64,000 nucleotides of DNA from Litorimonas cladophorae (GCF_014652455.1 NZ_BMYV01000003.1:248001-312000); one strand, 5' to 3'. Counted from the first letter of the stretch, positions 17,632-26,885 are shown. Notes: generated from the sequence alone by a model not told the origin. Made by a program: numbers and translations.

Positions 17632-19356
17632 ATGGACAGTAAATTAACACGACGAGGCTTGATGGGTCTAACCGCTGGCGCGGGCTTAGCCGCCTGCTCC
17701 GCGCCTAATCCAATCTCTGCGCGGAATGACGGAACCGTCTCTTCGGGCGCTTTCGCCCATGGCGTCGCTTCTGGTGACCCCTTTGCAGAAAGCGTTGTGC
17801 TTTGGACCCGTGTGACTCCTGACACGGAAGGCGACATTGAGGTTCTCTGGGACGTCGCTCAAGAACGAGACTTCACCAGTCTTATCGCGACGGGCGCCCT
17901 GCAGACAAATGCTGCTAAAGATTATTGCGTCAAAATTGTTGCGGAAGGCCTGTCCCCGAGTACGGAATATTTTTATCGCTTCCGCTCTGGAAACGCCTTC
18001 TCTCCCGTCGGGCGCACGCGGACTCTACCTGTGGGATCGCCTGAAAAATTGCGCTTTGCTGTCGTGTCCTGTGCCAACTGGCAGCACGGCTATTTCAATA
18101 CCTATGACGCCGTGGCCAAACGCGCGGCGGTCGACCCATATGATGCGATGATCCACCTCGGTGATTATTATTATGAATATGGCGAAGAAGCAGCGGGACG
18201 GCTACCCGATCGTGTACATGAGCCCAAACATGAGATCGTCAGCTTGGATGATTACCGCACACGTCACGCGCAATATCGATCAGATGCCGCACTACAAGCC
18301 GCAACCTCTGCGATGCCGCTGATTGCGGTCTGGGACGATCACGAAACCACAAATGATAGTTGGAAAACGGGCGCCCAAAACCATCAACCCGACATAGAAG
18401 GTGACTGGGATGTACGTAAACAAGCGGCCCTGCGCGCGTATTACGAATGGATGCCTATTCGGGAGCCGAAGGTCGGACGCGTTCGCTCCGATATTTACAG
18501 GAACTTTCGCTTTGGTGATTTAATGAATTTAACCTGCGTCGAAACACGCCTGACAGCACGCGCGGAACCGATCATTGTCGAGTCCTATTTGGACGAGATC
18601 AGCGCAGAAGGCGGCGCAGACAAATTCCGGAAGGACGTCCTTTATGCGCCTGATCGAGAAATGTTTGGGGCAGACCAGAAAGAGTTTATCATCAATGCAT
18701 TGCGCAGTTCAAAAGAAGATGGCGTCCAATGGCGTTTCTTAGCCAACCAAGTTATCATGGGGCGGTTGCTTACGCCTGATTTCTCGCCTTACATTACAGA
18801 AGAAGCCTTCGCGAACATCGAACCAGATTGGCCAGGGGTGCGCGATTTTGTTACGCTCAGCCAATATAATATGCCTGTTTATCCCGACAGTTGGGATGGA
18901 TATCCGGTCGCGCGCGAAAATTTCTACGCCGCGCTGGATGCTGAAGGCCTAAACGACTTGTTGGTCCTAACCGGCGACGCCCATGAATTTTGGGTCAATG
19001 ATCTGACGTCAGAAACTGGCACCAAAGTCGGCATGGAAATTGTGACCAGCTCAGTCTCGTCCGAAACGCTGCAGGCTTATCTGGGCGACGGCACAGCTGA
19101 CCACAATTTACTGCTGACGAAAGAAAACCCAGATGCGCGCTATTACAATGCAACGATCAATGGGTTTATCGATTTGACGGTGACGCCGAAGAAAGTGGAT
19201 GCACAGATGGTAGGCGTAAATACGGTTTTATCGAAGGATTACACGACGGTCGAAACCGCGCGCTTCGCGTTGAAAAAATCAGGCGAGACGATCAAGGCTA
19301 AATCGCCCAAGGGTTTGAGCTTCACCCAACGCGTGTTATTTCACGGGCTCGGTTAA
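17632..19356 (+). CDS. phoD: Alkaline phosphatase D family protein (PhoD-type)
   Basis: 574 residues. The N-terminus LTRRGLMGLTAGAGLAAC carries a twin-arginine-like signal ending in a lipobox, so a Tat-exported lipoprotein is likely. Next come FAHGVASGDPFAESVVLWTRV and the metallophosphatase core: VVSCANWQHGYFNTY, MIHLGDYYYEYG, VWDDHETTNDSW, FLANQVIMG, and TGDAHEFWVNDL. PhoD enzymes use calcium and iron to release phosphate from mono- and diesters and can act on teichoic acid or phospholipids; the substrate here is unknown. It lies 92 bp downstream of the glycosyltransferase. Confidence 0.88.
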   Translation: MDSKLTRRGLMGLTAGAGLAACSAPNPISARNDGTVSSGAFAHGVASGDPFAESVVLWTRVTPDTEGDIEVLWDVAQERDFTSLIATGALQTNAAKDYCVKIVAEGLSPSTEYFYRFRSGNAFSPVGRTRTLPVGSPEKLRFAVVSCANWQHGYFNTYDAVAKRAAVDPYDAMIHLGDYYYEYGEEAAGRLPDRVHEPKHEIVSLDDYRTRHAQYRSDAALQAATSAMPLIAVWDDHETTNDSWKTGAQNHQPDIEGDWDVRKQAALRAYYEWMPIREPKVGRVRSDIYRNFRFGDLMNLTCVETRLTARAEPIIVESYLDEISAEGGADKFRKDVLYAPDREMFGADQKEFIINALRSSKEDGVQWRFLANQVIMGRLLTPDFSPYITEEAFANIEPDWPGVRDFVTLSQYNMPVYPDSWDGYPVARENFYAALDAEGLNDLLVLTGDAHEFWVNDLTSETGTKVGMEIVTSSVSSETLQAYLGDGTADHNLLLTKENPDARYYNATINGFIDLTVTPKKVDAQMVGVNTVLSKDYTTVETARFALKKSGETIKAKSPKGLSFTQRVLFHGLG

Positions 19357-19366
19357 ACCCCAGAGG

Positions 19367-20326
19367 TCATGCTACGTCCCGACGGGGTAGCCCCGGCTGC
19401 CCCGAAAGGTGAGGATGGGCCGCAACGTGATCCGCTTTCAATTGCGCCGAGCCTTTTCGAGATCCGTCATGCGACCAGCCGGGCGGCGCAAAGAGATACT
19501 TCAACCGCTGACTCACTGATAAGCCGGGCGTAAACGCATCCTTTACCGCGGCCCACATTTCCGCAAATGCAATCTTGATCGGATTATAAGTCCCGACATT
19601 TTTCACGAGGCCATATTGGATCTCAACAGTGTCATCCTCTGGCACAAATGTTCCAAACATCTTGTCCCAAATAATTAAAATGCCCGCATAATTTGTGTCC
19701 AAATATTGCGGGTTTGTCCCGTGATGCACCCGGTGATGTGAGGGCGTGTTAAAGACAGCTTCAAACCATTTCGGCAAACGTCGGATTGCTTCCGTATGGA
19801 CCCAATATTGGTAAAGCAGGTTCAGGGAGCCGACAAAAGCCAAAAGGAGCGGATGCACACCCAAGACCACAAGCGGCGTGGAGAGCAAAACAAAGCCCGT
19901 AAAGTGATTATTCCAAGGCTGCCGCAACGCCGTTGAAAGATTATAGTGTTCGCTACTGTGATGAACGACATGAGCGGTCCAGAACCATCGAATACGATGG
20001 GCTGCGCGATGCTTCCAATAATAAAGAAAGTCTTGCGCGACCAGCGCCAAAATAATCACCGGTAACGTTACGCCCCAATCTAAAACTCGAAACTGCCACG
20101 CCCACATTAATACGCCGAGGCTGATAAAGGTCATTGCAATATCTGACACTAAATTTCCGAAGCCCATCAACATTGAGGTGAGCGCGTCTTTTGTTTCATA
20201 TCGCCCTGCGAGCTTCCCTCGGCGAACAAACCACCACTCTAGCGCAATGGTGATCACAAAGAAGGGCACAGCCAGCGCGAGTACCATTGGAAACTCGGGT
20301 GGAGGTATCGGGAGATCAGAATTCAT
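19367..20326 (-). CDS. Sterol desaturase/fatty acid hydroxylase family membrane protein
   Basis: 319 residues with several membrane segments (VLALAVPFFVITIALEW; VILALVAQDFLYYW) and the eight-histidine di-iron pattern: HRAAH, HVVHHSSEHYN, and a last cluster SHHRVHHGTN. These proteins hydroxylate or desaturate lipids such as fatty acids, carotenoids or hopanoids in the membrane; the substrate cannot be told. The C-terminal ~45 residues (after the LKYLFAPPGW motif) are polar. It converges with the PhoD gene, 10 bp apart, and diverges from the permease. Confidence 0.85.
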   Translation of the reverse strand: MNSDLPIPPPEFPMVLALAVPFFVITIALEWWFVRRGKLAGRYETKDALTSMLMGFGNLVSDIAMTFISLGVLMWAWQFRVLDWGVTLPVIILALVAQDFLYYWKHRAAHRIRWFWTAHVVHHSSEHYNLSTALRQPWNNHFTGFVLLSTPLVVLGVHPLLLAFVGSLNLLYQYWVHTEAIRRLPKWFEAVFNTPSHHRVHHGTNPQYLDTNYAGILIIWDKMFGTFVPEDDTVEIQYGLVKNVGTYNPIKIAFAEMWAAVKDAFTPGLSVSQRLKYLFAPPGWSHDGSRKGSAQLKADHVAAHPHLSGQPGLPRRDVA

Positions 20327-20454
20327 ACGCTAATTTCTGTCACATCGTAAGCGGTGTCAATGCGACGCCATCACGCGAGAATTCCCGATTTATAACTGAC
20401 ACGAAACGGTCAACATGCGAGAGCGGCGCAAACTTTAATAGCACGAGCCCGTCT

Positions 20455-21711
20455 ATGACTGAGGTTAAAACACCTGAGCCCAAACAACTAAAGCGAACCG
20501 TAGGTTTTCCAGGCGCGGTTTTGTTGGGTTTAGGCTCTATACTTGGGACTGGCGCTTTTGTCGGTTTGGCTCTGGCGGTCGGAATTTCTGGGGCGATGAC
20601 GCCTTATGCGCTTTTGCTGGCGGGTTTACTTGCAGGCTGTAACGCCCTGTCGAGCGCGCAACTCGCAGCAGCCCACCCTGTTTCGGGCGGAACTTATGCC
20701 TATGGCTATCGGTTCTTGTCGCCGGCGGCTGGGTTCACCGCCGGAACCTGTTTCATGCTGGCAAAATCGGCCAGCGCCGCCGCGGCAGGATTGGGGCTGG
20801 CAATCTATCTGTTCCCACAATTTAATACGAATATAGTCGCTGCGTACCTTATCATTGGGATTACGGCGCTTGTCGCGCTGGGTCTGCGCCGCGCGAATGT
20901 CGTCAACACAGTCCTCGTCATCATAACAGTCAGCGCGTTAATTTGGCTGGCCGTTGCAGGCCTATTTTCGCCCGCGTCCGCGCCATCTATTGAGCGAAAA
21001 ATTTCATCACCCGACTTTCTGCAAGCCACCGCCCTGCTCTTTGTCGCCTTTACGGGGTACGGACGCATCGCGACCTTGGGCGAAGAAGTGAACAACCCTC
21101 GTTCCACCATCCCAAAGGCCATCATCGCCACTATTTTTATTTCAACGGCATTATATTTCGTGGTCCTTCTTTCGGGATTAAATGTTTTGGGCGTCGACGG
21201 AATCGAAAAGGCAGCTCTCGCGAAATATGCTCCGTTACAAATGGTGGCCGAAACTCTAGGACACTCTCCGCTTACACTCACAATATCCATTGCCGCAGCG
21301 ACGGCCATGGCAGGGGTCGCGCTGAATTTACTTCTCGGACTAAGCCGCGTTTTACTAGCAATGGGTCGACAAGGGGACGCGCCAAAAGTCTTTGCCAAGC
21401 TAAGCGCAAAGTCTGAGCCCCTTATCGCGGTTTGGGGGGTGGGCATCGCCATTGCGCTTATCGCTGCCTTTGGCGGGCTAAAACTCGTCTGGAGTTTTTC
21501 TGCGTTTACCGTTCTCGTCTATTACGCCATCACCAATCTTTGTGCCCTGCGTCTCGCGCCCGCTGATCGTCTTTGTCCACGCGTCATCAGTTGGTTGGGC
21601 CTCATTGGGTGCGCGGGCCTCGCGCTCTTCGTCGATCTGTCTGTGATCTTCGCAGGCACGGCGTTAATTGTTGTGGCATTAGGCCTACGGTTCGTTTCTA
21701 TTCATAAATGA
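20455..21711 (+). CDS. APC superfamily amino acid permease
   Basis: 418 residues from ATG 20455 (MTEVKTPEPKQLKRTVGFPG). The glycine-rich first helix GAVLLGLGSILGTGAFVGLAL is the substrate-binding motif of APC transporters, and about 12 hydrophobic segments follow. TGYGRIATLGEEVNNPRSTIPKAI is the family's TM6-7 loop. The substrate is presumably an amino acid or polyamine. A longer frame starts at 20287 inside the oppositely oriented hydroxylase gene and shows no family features, so it is not used. Confidence 0.86.
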   Translation: MTEVKTPEPKQLKRTVGFPGAVLLGLGSILGTGAFVGLALAVGISGAMTPYALLLAGLLAGCNALSSAQLAAAHPVSGGTYAYGYRFLSPAAGFTAGTCFMLAKSASAAAAGLGLAIYLFPQFNTNIVAAYLIIGITALVALGLRRANVVNTVLVIITVSALIWLAVAGLFSPASAPSIERKISSPDFLQATALLFVAFTGYGRIATLGEEVNNPRSTIPKAIIATIFISTALYFVVLLSGLNVLGVDGIEKAALAKYAPLQMVAETLGHSPLTLTISIAAATAMAGVALNLLLGLSRVLLAMGRQGDAPKVFAKLSAKSEPLIAVWGVGIAIALIAAFGGLKLVWSFSAFTVLVYYAITNLCALRLAPADRLCPRVISWLGLIGCAGLALFVDLSVIFAGTALIVVALGLRFVSIHK

Positions 21712-21718
21712 ATTTAAG

Positions 21719-22303
21719 TCACGATGGTGGATCGAGAACTTCAACTCTGATTTTTTTGACGTCCATATTCAAAACCTCCGCCATTTCCCCAGGCCAAACA
21801 GACGCATGATCGAGACCCTGCTGTGCCGTCAATGCCCCTGGGCGGAACTCTATAGAGTAGTCTGTCCAACTCTCGGTGAGTTCTCGACGCGTCCACCCGC
21901 TATCGCCTGATCCTGCCGAAAAATACCCCATGTCAAAATGCTCAAGGGGATTAATACGAGAGGCGCGCGCCGTCACAGTCATACGCAGCAATCGCGTTGC
22001 GAAAGCGCGCTCATATTGCGGTCCCAATGGTGCGAAAACACCCGGTCCGGGAGGAAGGCTCTCCCTTGCAGCGGTGCTGGACAGTCGCGCAAAAGCACTT
22101 TCACCACCCGCCGCAGCCACATAAATCGCCTGAGTACCAGGTTGAGCGGTCAAGCGAACCAACTCCTCGCCTTCCATTGTGTACCCATTATCCCAAATCT
22201 CGCGGTCGGTCAGGTCGATACGCTCCCCAAGTGACAGTGCAAAGACGATCATTGCGGCAACAATGATGGCGGCGAGCGGGTAAAAATAACGGTCTTTGAG
22301 CAT
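21719..22303 (-). CDS. Membrane-anchored protein of unknown function
   Basis: 194 residues. One N-terminal transmembrane helix (FYPLAAIIVAAMIVFALSL) with a short cytoplasmic tail precedes a soluble domain of ~165 residues with recognisable blocks MEGEELVRLTAQPGTQAIYV and ARLSSTAARESLPPGPGVFAPLG. The pattern is that of conserved alphaproteobacterial envelope proteins without assigned function. The soluble part should face the periplasm. It converges with the permease (7 bp apart) and diverges from the exported protein at 22410. Confidence 0.6.
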   Translation of the reverse strand: MLKDRYFYPLAAIIVAAMIVFALSLGERIDLTDREIWDNGYTMEGEELVRLTAQPGTQAIYVAAAGGESAFARLSSTAARESLPPGPGVFAPLGPQYERAFATRLLRMTVTARASRINPLEHFDMGYFSAGSGDSGWTRRELTESWTDYSIEFRPGALTAQQGLDHASVWPGEMAEVLNMDVKKIRVEVLDPPS

Positions 22304-22409
22304 GATATGTAGATCGGGTTCAGGGGAGGTTCAATTTTATGCTATAAGGACAAGGAGACGATAGGCCAATGGATTTACGGCGGTCACGAAATTATTCGAA
22401 GGCGTAGCC

Positions 22410-23003
22410 ATGACTATTAAATCCATTTTTCATCTGTCCATCTTGACAACAGCTCTGATATGTCCTGCCGCCGCTTTCGCCCATCCTGACAAACCAGAAG
22501 CAGGTTCTGAAACGACTGTCGAGCTCTCGACCCTTGATCCAGATGGAGAGCTGTCGGATAAAATCGACGCTAAACTTTCAGAGCACAAACTCCGGATCGC
22601 GAAATCGTCGGCGCGTTTGAAACGAAACCTCGATAAGAAGCAGGCTGCCGCTGATGGCGACGTGTCTGAAGAAATCGAAGCGGTCGCCGATCTATTGGAA
22701 GATGTCTTTGCCAAAGATGGTCTGTTCCGCGACCTCACCGCACTCGTGAGGGATTTCGCACAAGATGTTGAAGTTGATAAGCAAGACGGAAAGACCGTTC
22801 TGCGGTTTGACGGCGCGACCGTCGGCCAGATTGAAACCCGAAAAAGCCGCGATAGCGACGACCGCCTTTCCATTTCAGGGCTTGGTAAGAACTTGACCTT
22901 GGACCGCGAAACCATCGTCAAAGATGGCAAGTCTAAGACCCGGATTGTGATTGAAATGGACGGCCAAGACTCTGTCGATATCACGCTTCCCCAAATTGAT
23001 TAG
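22410..23003 (+). CDS. Exported protein, unknown function
   Basis: 197 residues with a clear Sec signal peptide (IFHLSILTTALICPAAAFAHP, cleavage after AFA). The mature part is acidic, strongly charged and probably helical in the first half (coiled-coil-like KLSEHKLRIAKSSARLKRNL and EEIEAVADLLEDVFAKDG), then beta-rich (DGKTVLRFDGATVGQIETRK, SISGLGKNLTLD). A periplasmic adaptor or lipid/polymer-binding role is possible but not shown. It converges with the Hsp70-like gene 12 bp away. Confidence 0.6.
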   Translation: MTIKSIFHLSILTTALICPAAAFAHPDKPEAGSETTVELSTLDPDGELSDKIDAKLSEHKLRIAKSSARLKRNLDKKQAAADGDVSEEIEAVADLLEDVFAKDGLFRDLTALVRDFAQDVEVDKQDGKTVLRFDGATVGQIETRKSRDSDDRLSISGLGKNLTLDRETIVKDGKSKTRIVIEMDGQDSVDITLPQID

Positions 23004-23014
23004 AACCAGATTGA

Positions 23015-24934
23015 TTAGACTAAAAACAGCACAGCGCGTTCGTCTGCGCGTTCCCGCAATGCACTGCCCAACATATCCGTCAGTTCGCCCGTGAAGCGGG
23101 TGGAGGCGGCATCGGTCCACGCCGTCTGGACTGCCGTGATCAAATCTCCGCGCTGCTTATTGACGGCAGATCGGATACGGCCATCGGTCAAAATTTGCCG
23201 CGCCACCACAGGCATTTTCGCGCTGCGGACTTTTCCTGAAATTGCCTTCTTCCCAAACAAATAGGTCCCACCCAACATTGCGCCGCCGAGGATAACGCCT
23301 AACGGGTTGAGGAAAAGGATGGCAAAGACATTCGCATGCGCCAGTAGCGAACCGATTAAAATCGCTGACAATGTCGTCCCAACTAGGGCCGTATCGCTTT
23401 CCACGGATCCGACATTTGGCATGGCGAGTGACATACCCTCCAGATGCCGGGACACATGTTGCGAGTCATTGAGCGACAGCACCATAGCAGGCAGTCCATG
23501 ATCGCGGCAGAGCGGATCGGTTACCGTTTCAATATCGCGCTGTAGCCCCGCGAACCAGACATCAATCACGGGCCGTAGCGCGGCTTGGGCGGCATCAGAC
23601 CCGAGCCACTCGGCGACGCGTTTATTTAAGTCGCCTTCAACTTCGTCCAAGGTCGGTATTTTGCCCGTCCGCCAATCGCGAAACGCGGGCAGAATACAAG
23701 CATCCGTAATGGCGTCGACCAAAACGGGGGCGAGTGTTTTGCCAAGACCGCCTGAGGCTTTCGCAGCCTTGGCGGCAATGTCCCCGCCTTCGCGTGTGTG
23801 GCGGCCGACTTCGGTTTTGAAACTGGCGTGAAGATGTTCGAACCGTCCGAGCCAGGCTAGACCGCGTGCAATCGCGAATTCCGGTTCCGCACCCCGAACA
23901 ACGCGGGCTTTGGGGAACGCGGCTTTGGTCGCCGGAAGGACCAACGGCAAGCGGGACGCCCCGCCCGTGAGTAAGATCGTGTCAGGCGCGCGACCCCCGA
24001 GATTTTCAACCGTTTCCTTCAACGCAAAATCGAAAGCCGAACGCCAGCTATAGCCGTGAAGCGCGGCGAGCGGTTTGTCCAAAATCATGTCGGCATCGGC
24101 TTTGTCGAGGCGAATATCGAAGACGACGCCGCGTCCAATCGGGAGCCGTTTCAGGAGTTCAACCGTGACTTCTTCGCCGGTAAAATAGGCTTCTTTAGCT
24201 TCACGGCACCAATATTCCATGATCGGGCGGTAATGCGGATATTTTGCTATCAGTTGTTCGATCTTTTTACGGTCTTTCTGCCGCGCTAAGTTCAGCTCGA
24301 AAATTTCGGTGTCGAGCAAGCCTGAACCCAAAACATTATGGCCCACATCCTGCGCATCCAGATCGCGGCAATAGGTGAAGTCCGTGGTGGACGACCCGAT
24401 ATCGACGATCAAGACGGAGGCGCGAGTGTCTTCGATGGACAGATAGCCCTGCTCTAGCGCGGTCATCAGGGCCGCGCGGCTCTCTGGCACGATGCGCACC
24501 TCGCTCAGCCCTGCGGCTTGGAACACGGCGCGATAGTCTGTGCGGTCCTCGGACGTCCAGCCAGAGGGACAGCCGACGATGAAGCGGCTTTTCTTAGCGC
24601 CCAAAATCGTGCCGTCCGCCGCCAGCCCGTCGATCAGCGTTTGCGCGAAGGCGATGGTCGGTTCGCGCACCGAACTTACGTCCAAATCGCGAGATTTAAA
24701 TTTCACCGCGACATTGGCTTTTGGGCCGAGCGCGGCGAGGTTCAGCGCGTCTGCGCCGATTTTCACGCCGCTTTTATCCGTGGCGACAGCGGTGACAAAG
24801 CTGCGCCGGCCGCGCCATTCCAAAATTTCAGGCTCGCGGACCGTTGCCCCGAAGGCACGACCCAGCGCCGTTTCGCCATGACCGAGATCAAAGCCGATAA
24901 ATTCTAGCTGCGAAACAGGTCCTTTTGCCATCAT
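23015..24934 (-). CDS. Hsp70-like actin-fold ATPase with C-terminal membrane segment
   Basis: About 639 residues. The Hsp70/actin ATPase motifs are in order: phosphate-1 FIGFDLGHGETALGRAFG (N-terminus), RFIVGCPSGW, phosphate-2 VLIVDIGSSTTDFTYC and adenosine motif TILLTGGASRLPLVLP. There is no recognisable Hsp70 substrate-binding domain. Instead the C-terminal half is helical, with a hydrophobic hairpin-like stretch (LSAILIGSLLAHANVFAILF then PLGVILGGAMLGGTYLFG, about residues 525-565) and an amphipathic tail, resembling the membrane paddle of dynamin-like proteins. ATG 24934 overlaps the partner's stop, so the two are translationally coupled. Function unknown. Confidence 0.7.
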   Translation of the reverse strand: MMAKGPVSQLEFIGFDLGHGETALGRAFGATVREPEILEWRGRRSFVTAVATDKSGVKIGADALNLAALGPKANVAVKFKSRDLDVSSVREPTIAFAQTLIDGLAADGTILGAKKSRFIVGCPSGWTSEDRTDYRAVFQAAGLSEVRIVPESRAALMTALEQGYLSIEDTRASVLIVDIGSSTTDFTYCRDLDAQDVGHNVLGSGLLDTEIFELNLARQKDRKKIEQLIAKYPHYRPIMEYWCREAKEAYFTGEEVTVELLKRLPIGRGVVFDIRLDKADADMILDKPLAALHGYSWRSAFDFALKETVENLGGRAPDTILLTGGASRLPLVLPATKAAFPKARVVRGAEPEFAIARGLAWLGRFEHLHASFKTEVGRHTREGGDIAAKAAKASGGLGKTLAPVLVDAITDACILPAFRDWRTGKIPTLDEVEGDLNKRVAEWLGSDAAQAALRPVIDVWFAGLQRDIETVTDPLCRDHGLPAMVLSLNDSQHVSRHLEGMSLAMPNVGSVESDTALVGTTLSAILIGSLLAHANVFAILFLNPLGVILGGAMLGGTYLFGKKAISGKVRSAKMPVVARQILTDGRIRSAVNKQRGDLITAVQTAWTDAASTRFTGELTDMLGSALRERADERAVLFLV

Positions 24935-25872
24935 GATCGCACCCACACCGTCCCGCGCCGTAGCACGCTGCCGTCTTCGCGGAGCAAAGCTGGCGCGGCC
25001 ATTTCCACTTTTGCGCCCTCGCCCATTCCGGGGAGTTCGTCGAAATAGCTGGCCGTTTTCTTCGAATACTCCACCACAGAAATCCCGCCACTGCGGAGCA
25101 ATCCGGGGAGTTCTTTGTCAATCAAGTCCAGCGCGAAGCCCGTGTCGCCTGCCCCGCCCGCTTCGAGCAAGTTTTGCAACAGCGCGGCCAAGCGTGGCGT
25201 GTCGGCCCAATGGGTCTCGGCTTGGGGTTCGGCCAATCGCACCAAGATGTGGTCGGCGGTTTTCAGCGCGTCTTCGATCTGGCCGATCAAGCCCTGCGCA
25301 TCGGTGGTCAGGCGCGCCTCGGCGGTGAATTGCCGCCCTGTGTGATCTTCCAAGGCTGCGGGTGGTTTCCTGTTCGGCAAGATCGAGAGCAGCTTTTTGA
25401 ACCGCTTTGGCTCGAGCGTATGTAACCCCGCGAGGACGGCGGCCGAAAGCATGACCAACCCCGCGCCCTGCACCAATCCGACGAGGCCCAAGACGGCGGC
25501 CGCGCCATAAAATAACGTCGGCTGTCCCAAGAGGCTCGACACGCCAGCACGAGGTGTCCCTGTTTCGACATAGGCGACCTCTGCGGAGACCGCGCGGTCC
25601 AACACGCCCGTGCCGGATTTAATGACCTCGATCAGCCACAGCCCCGCCTTTTGCAGGGCGGGGTCTTCGGTCGTCCGCGCAAAGGCCGCGCCTGTGCGGT
25701 CCAAAGCCGAGCGGATCGCGCCGACGGTTTGCGCGGAAGAGTTTTCACCGCGAAGCGCCACTTCCAATTCCGCGCGCTGGGCCGCAAAAGCGGGCAAGAG
25801 CGACGGTGCGGTTAAGGCGGTCGCGGCAGGGTTGGAGAGCGACTTATTTGTATTTCGGGGCCCAAGTGACAT
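24931..25872 (-). CDS. Membrane partner protein of the Hsp70-like ATPase
   Basis: 313 residues, no family recognised. The N-terminal ~110 residues look helical and alanine-rich. A strongly hydrophobic double segment follows (about residues 119-150, FYGAAAVLGLVGLVQGAGLV then MLSAAVLAGL), and a soluble C-terminal domain (RLTTDAQGLIGQIEDALKTADHILVRLAEP...) ends at the overlap with the next gene. The arrangement (helical domain, membrane hairpin, C-terminal domain) parallels the C-terminal half of its neighbour, so the two may form a membrane complex. The stop codon TGA overlaps the ATG of the Hsp70-like gene. High GC, unlike the cassette next door. Confidence 0.6.
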   Translation of the reverse strand: MSLGPRNTNKSLSNPAATALTAPSLLPAFAAQRAELEVALRGENSSAQTVGAIRSALDRTGAAFARTTEDPALQKAGLWLIEVIKSGTGVLDRAVSAEVAYVETGTPRAGVSSLLGQPTLFYGAAAVLGLVGLVQGAGLVMLSAAVLAGLHTLEPKRFKKLLSILPNRKPPAALEDHTGRQFTAEARLTTDAQGLIGQIEDALKTADHILVRLAEPQAETHWADTPRLAALLQNLLEAGGAGDTGFALDLIDKELPGLLRSGGISVVEYSKKTASYFDELPGMGEGAKVEMAAPALLREDGSVLRRGTVWVRS

Positions 25873-25985
25873 GAGTCAGATGTCGTGGCCGCAGACCAAA
25901 GTGTCAACCCAAGGACCATAGAGGTTTATGTGACGTTCAGACAAGCGATCGCGCGCACTGCCCATCTAGGGAGCAGCTAGTTTCC

Positions 25986-26107
25986 AACGCGGTTCGGGCT
26001 GTTGAATTTTCCGTAGGAAAAATCAACGGGGCGGCGAACCGCAAATAGAGGGCGAAGCCCTCGAAAAAAGGACAGCCCGCGTTGCCGATATCCGCGACGG
26101 ATACCGG
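25986..26107. ncRNA. Candidate structured RNA, four stems
   Basis: Visible helices: GCGGTTCG (25989) with CGAACCGC (26035), 8 perfect bp; an inner arm TTGAATTTTCC-GTA-GGAAAAATCAA (26002-26026, one mismatch); GAGGGC-GAA-GCCCTC (26048-26062); and CCGATATCCG-CGA-CGGATACCGG (26085-26107, one mismatch). AACGCG..GGGCTGT can alternatively pair with ACAGCCCGCGTT, giving a second global fold. No known RNA class was recognised. It could be a small RNA or a repetitive element. Confidence 0.45.
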
Positions 26108-26530
26108 AGTGTTTAGTGTTGTTTTACGCGAAGATCAGCAACGCGGCAGCGGTTTTTGAAGAAGCGGCCAGTCATAAACCCCGCAGTTGGCACACTTGGA
26201 ACCAGCGGTCGGCTCTCACTCCTAAAGCCCCGGCACCTCCAGATGTCTCACCACCTGACGCTCAGACCCACCGTCCCTCGAACCAGAAGATGAGCTCAAC
26301 CTGTCCCATGTCCGAGAGAACGAGTTTAAAAATAGGCGTAAAGGGTGGGGGCGGGGACGCGATTTTTGAGATTTTTTATAAGCCGTTGAAACTGGGTATT
26401 ATTTGTCCCGCAAACGTCATGCATAAACAGGGAAAGACTTTCAAAGCACAGCCTCGTTTCGTGTCTAATCCCGTTTCCAATCCCGTCATCACAAGACCCG
26501 TTCTTATGATCCAAAAGTAACTACCCGTGG

Positions 26531-26553
26531 ATTGCAAGGCCAAGCCTTGCAAT
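26531..26553. repeat. REP-like palindrome
   Basis: ATTGCAAGGC-CAA-GCCTTGCAAT is a perfect 10-bp stem followed by GACGG, the form of the common dispersed GGATTGC...GCAATGACGG palindromes in many proteobacteria. A single copy is seen in this window. Confidence 0.5.
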
Positions 26554-26587
26554 GACGGACGTCGAGAGGGTTGAAGGAAGGCGGGGA

Positions 26588-26633
26588 CGCATCTCGCCCG
26601 AAAAGGGTCTGGGAGACCTCTTTTAGAGATGCG
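26588..26633. other. Long hairpin upstream of the accessory cassette
   Basis: CGCATCTC and GAGATGCG pair over 8 bp and enclose AAAAGGGTCT-GGG-AGACCTCTTTT, which pairs in turn. It lies ~250 bp before the DGQHR-like gene, so it could be a terminator or transcript leader, or an insertion-site remnant. Function unknown. Confidence 0.4.
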
Positions 26634-26885
26634 CCGAGCAGCTAATCTGTTCGGATATAACGGAGCTTTCGGTGTTGGAAAATGAGCGCTGAAAACAATT
26701 TATGCAGCGATAATCAACCACTATCTGTCAAAACTGCTGTTTCATGAAGTGCTTGAGACAAGATGCTGAAGGTAGTGCCTAAATTTAACCTTACCCTACT
26801 ATCGGTGGGTCACCCGAACGGTTCCCTGAACAGGGATTGACCGATGAGGAGCTATACAAATAGAAATGAGGTAGTATTATAGGGA

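Larger units (their letters stand above)
25873..26885. other. Gene-free, hairpin-rich kilobase between the Hsp70-like pair and the accessory cassette
   Basis: No reliable gene. It contains a cluster of four stems (25986-26107), a REP-like palindrome (26531-26553) and another long hairpin (26588-26633), then an AT-rich lead-in to the cassette. An open frame at 26116-26520 is rejected: its composition is repetitive and no ribosome site or family features were seen. The stretch has the look of decayed mobile or structured-RNA DNA at an insertion boundary. Confidence 0.6.

Noticed and set aside
20287-20454. Longer start for the APC permease
   Set aside because: It lies antisense in the hydroxylase gene and lacks the family start; ATG 20455 fits.
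26116-26520. 134-codon open frame in the gene-free kilobase
   Set aside because: Low-complexity Pro/Ala/Ser translation, no ribosome site, no family features, and hairpin-rich DNA nearby.
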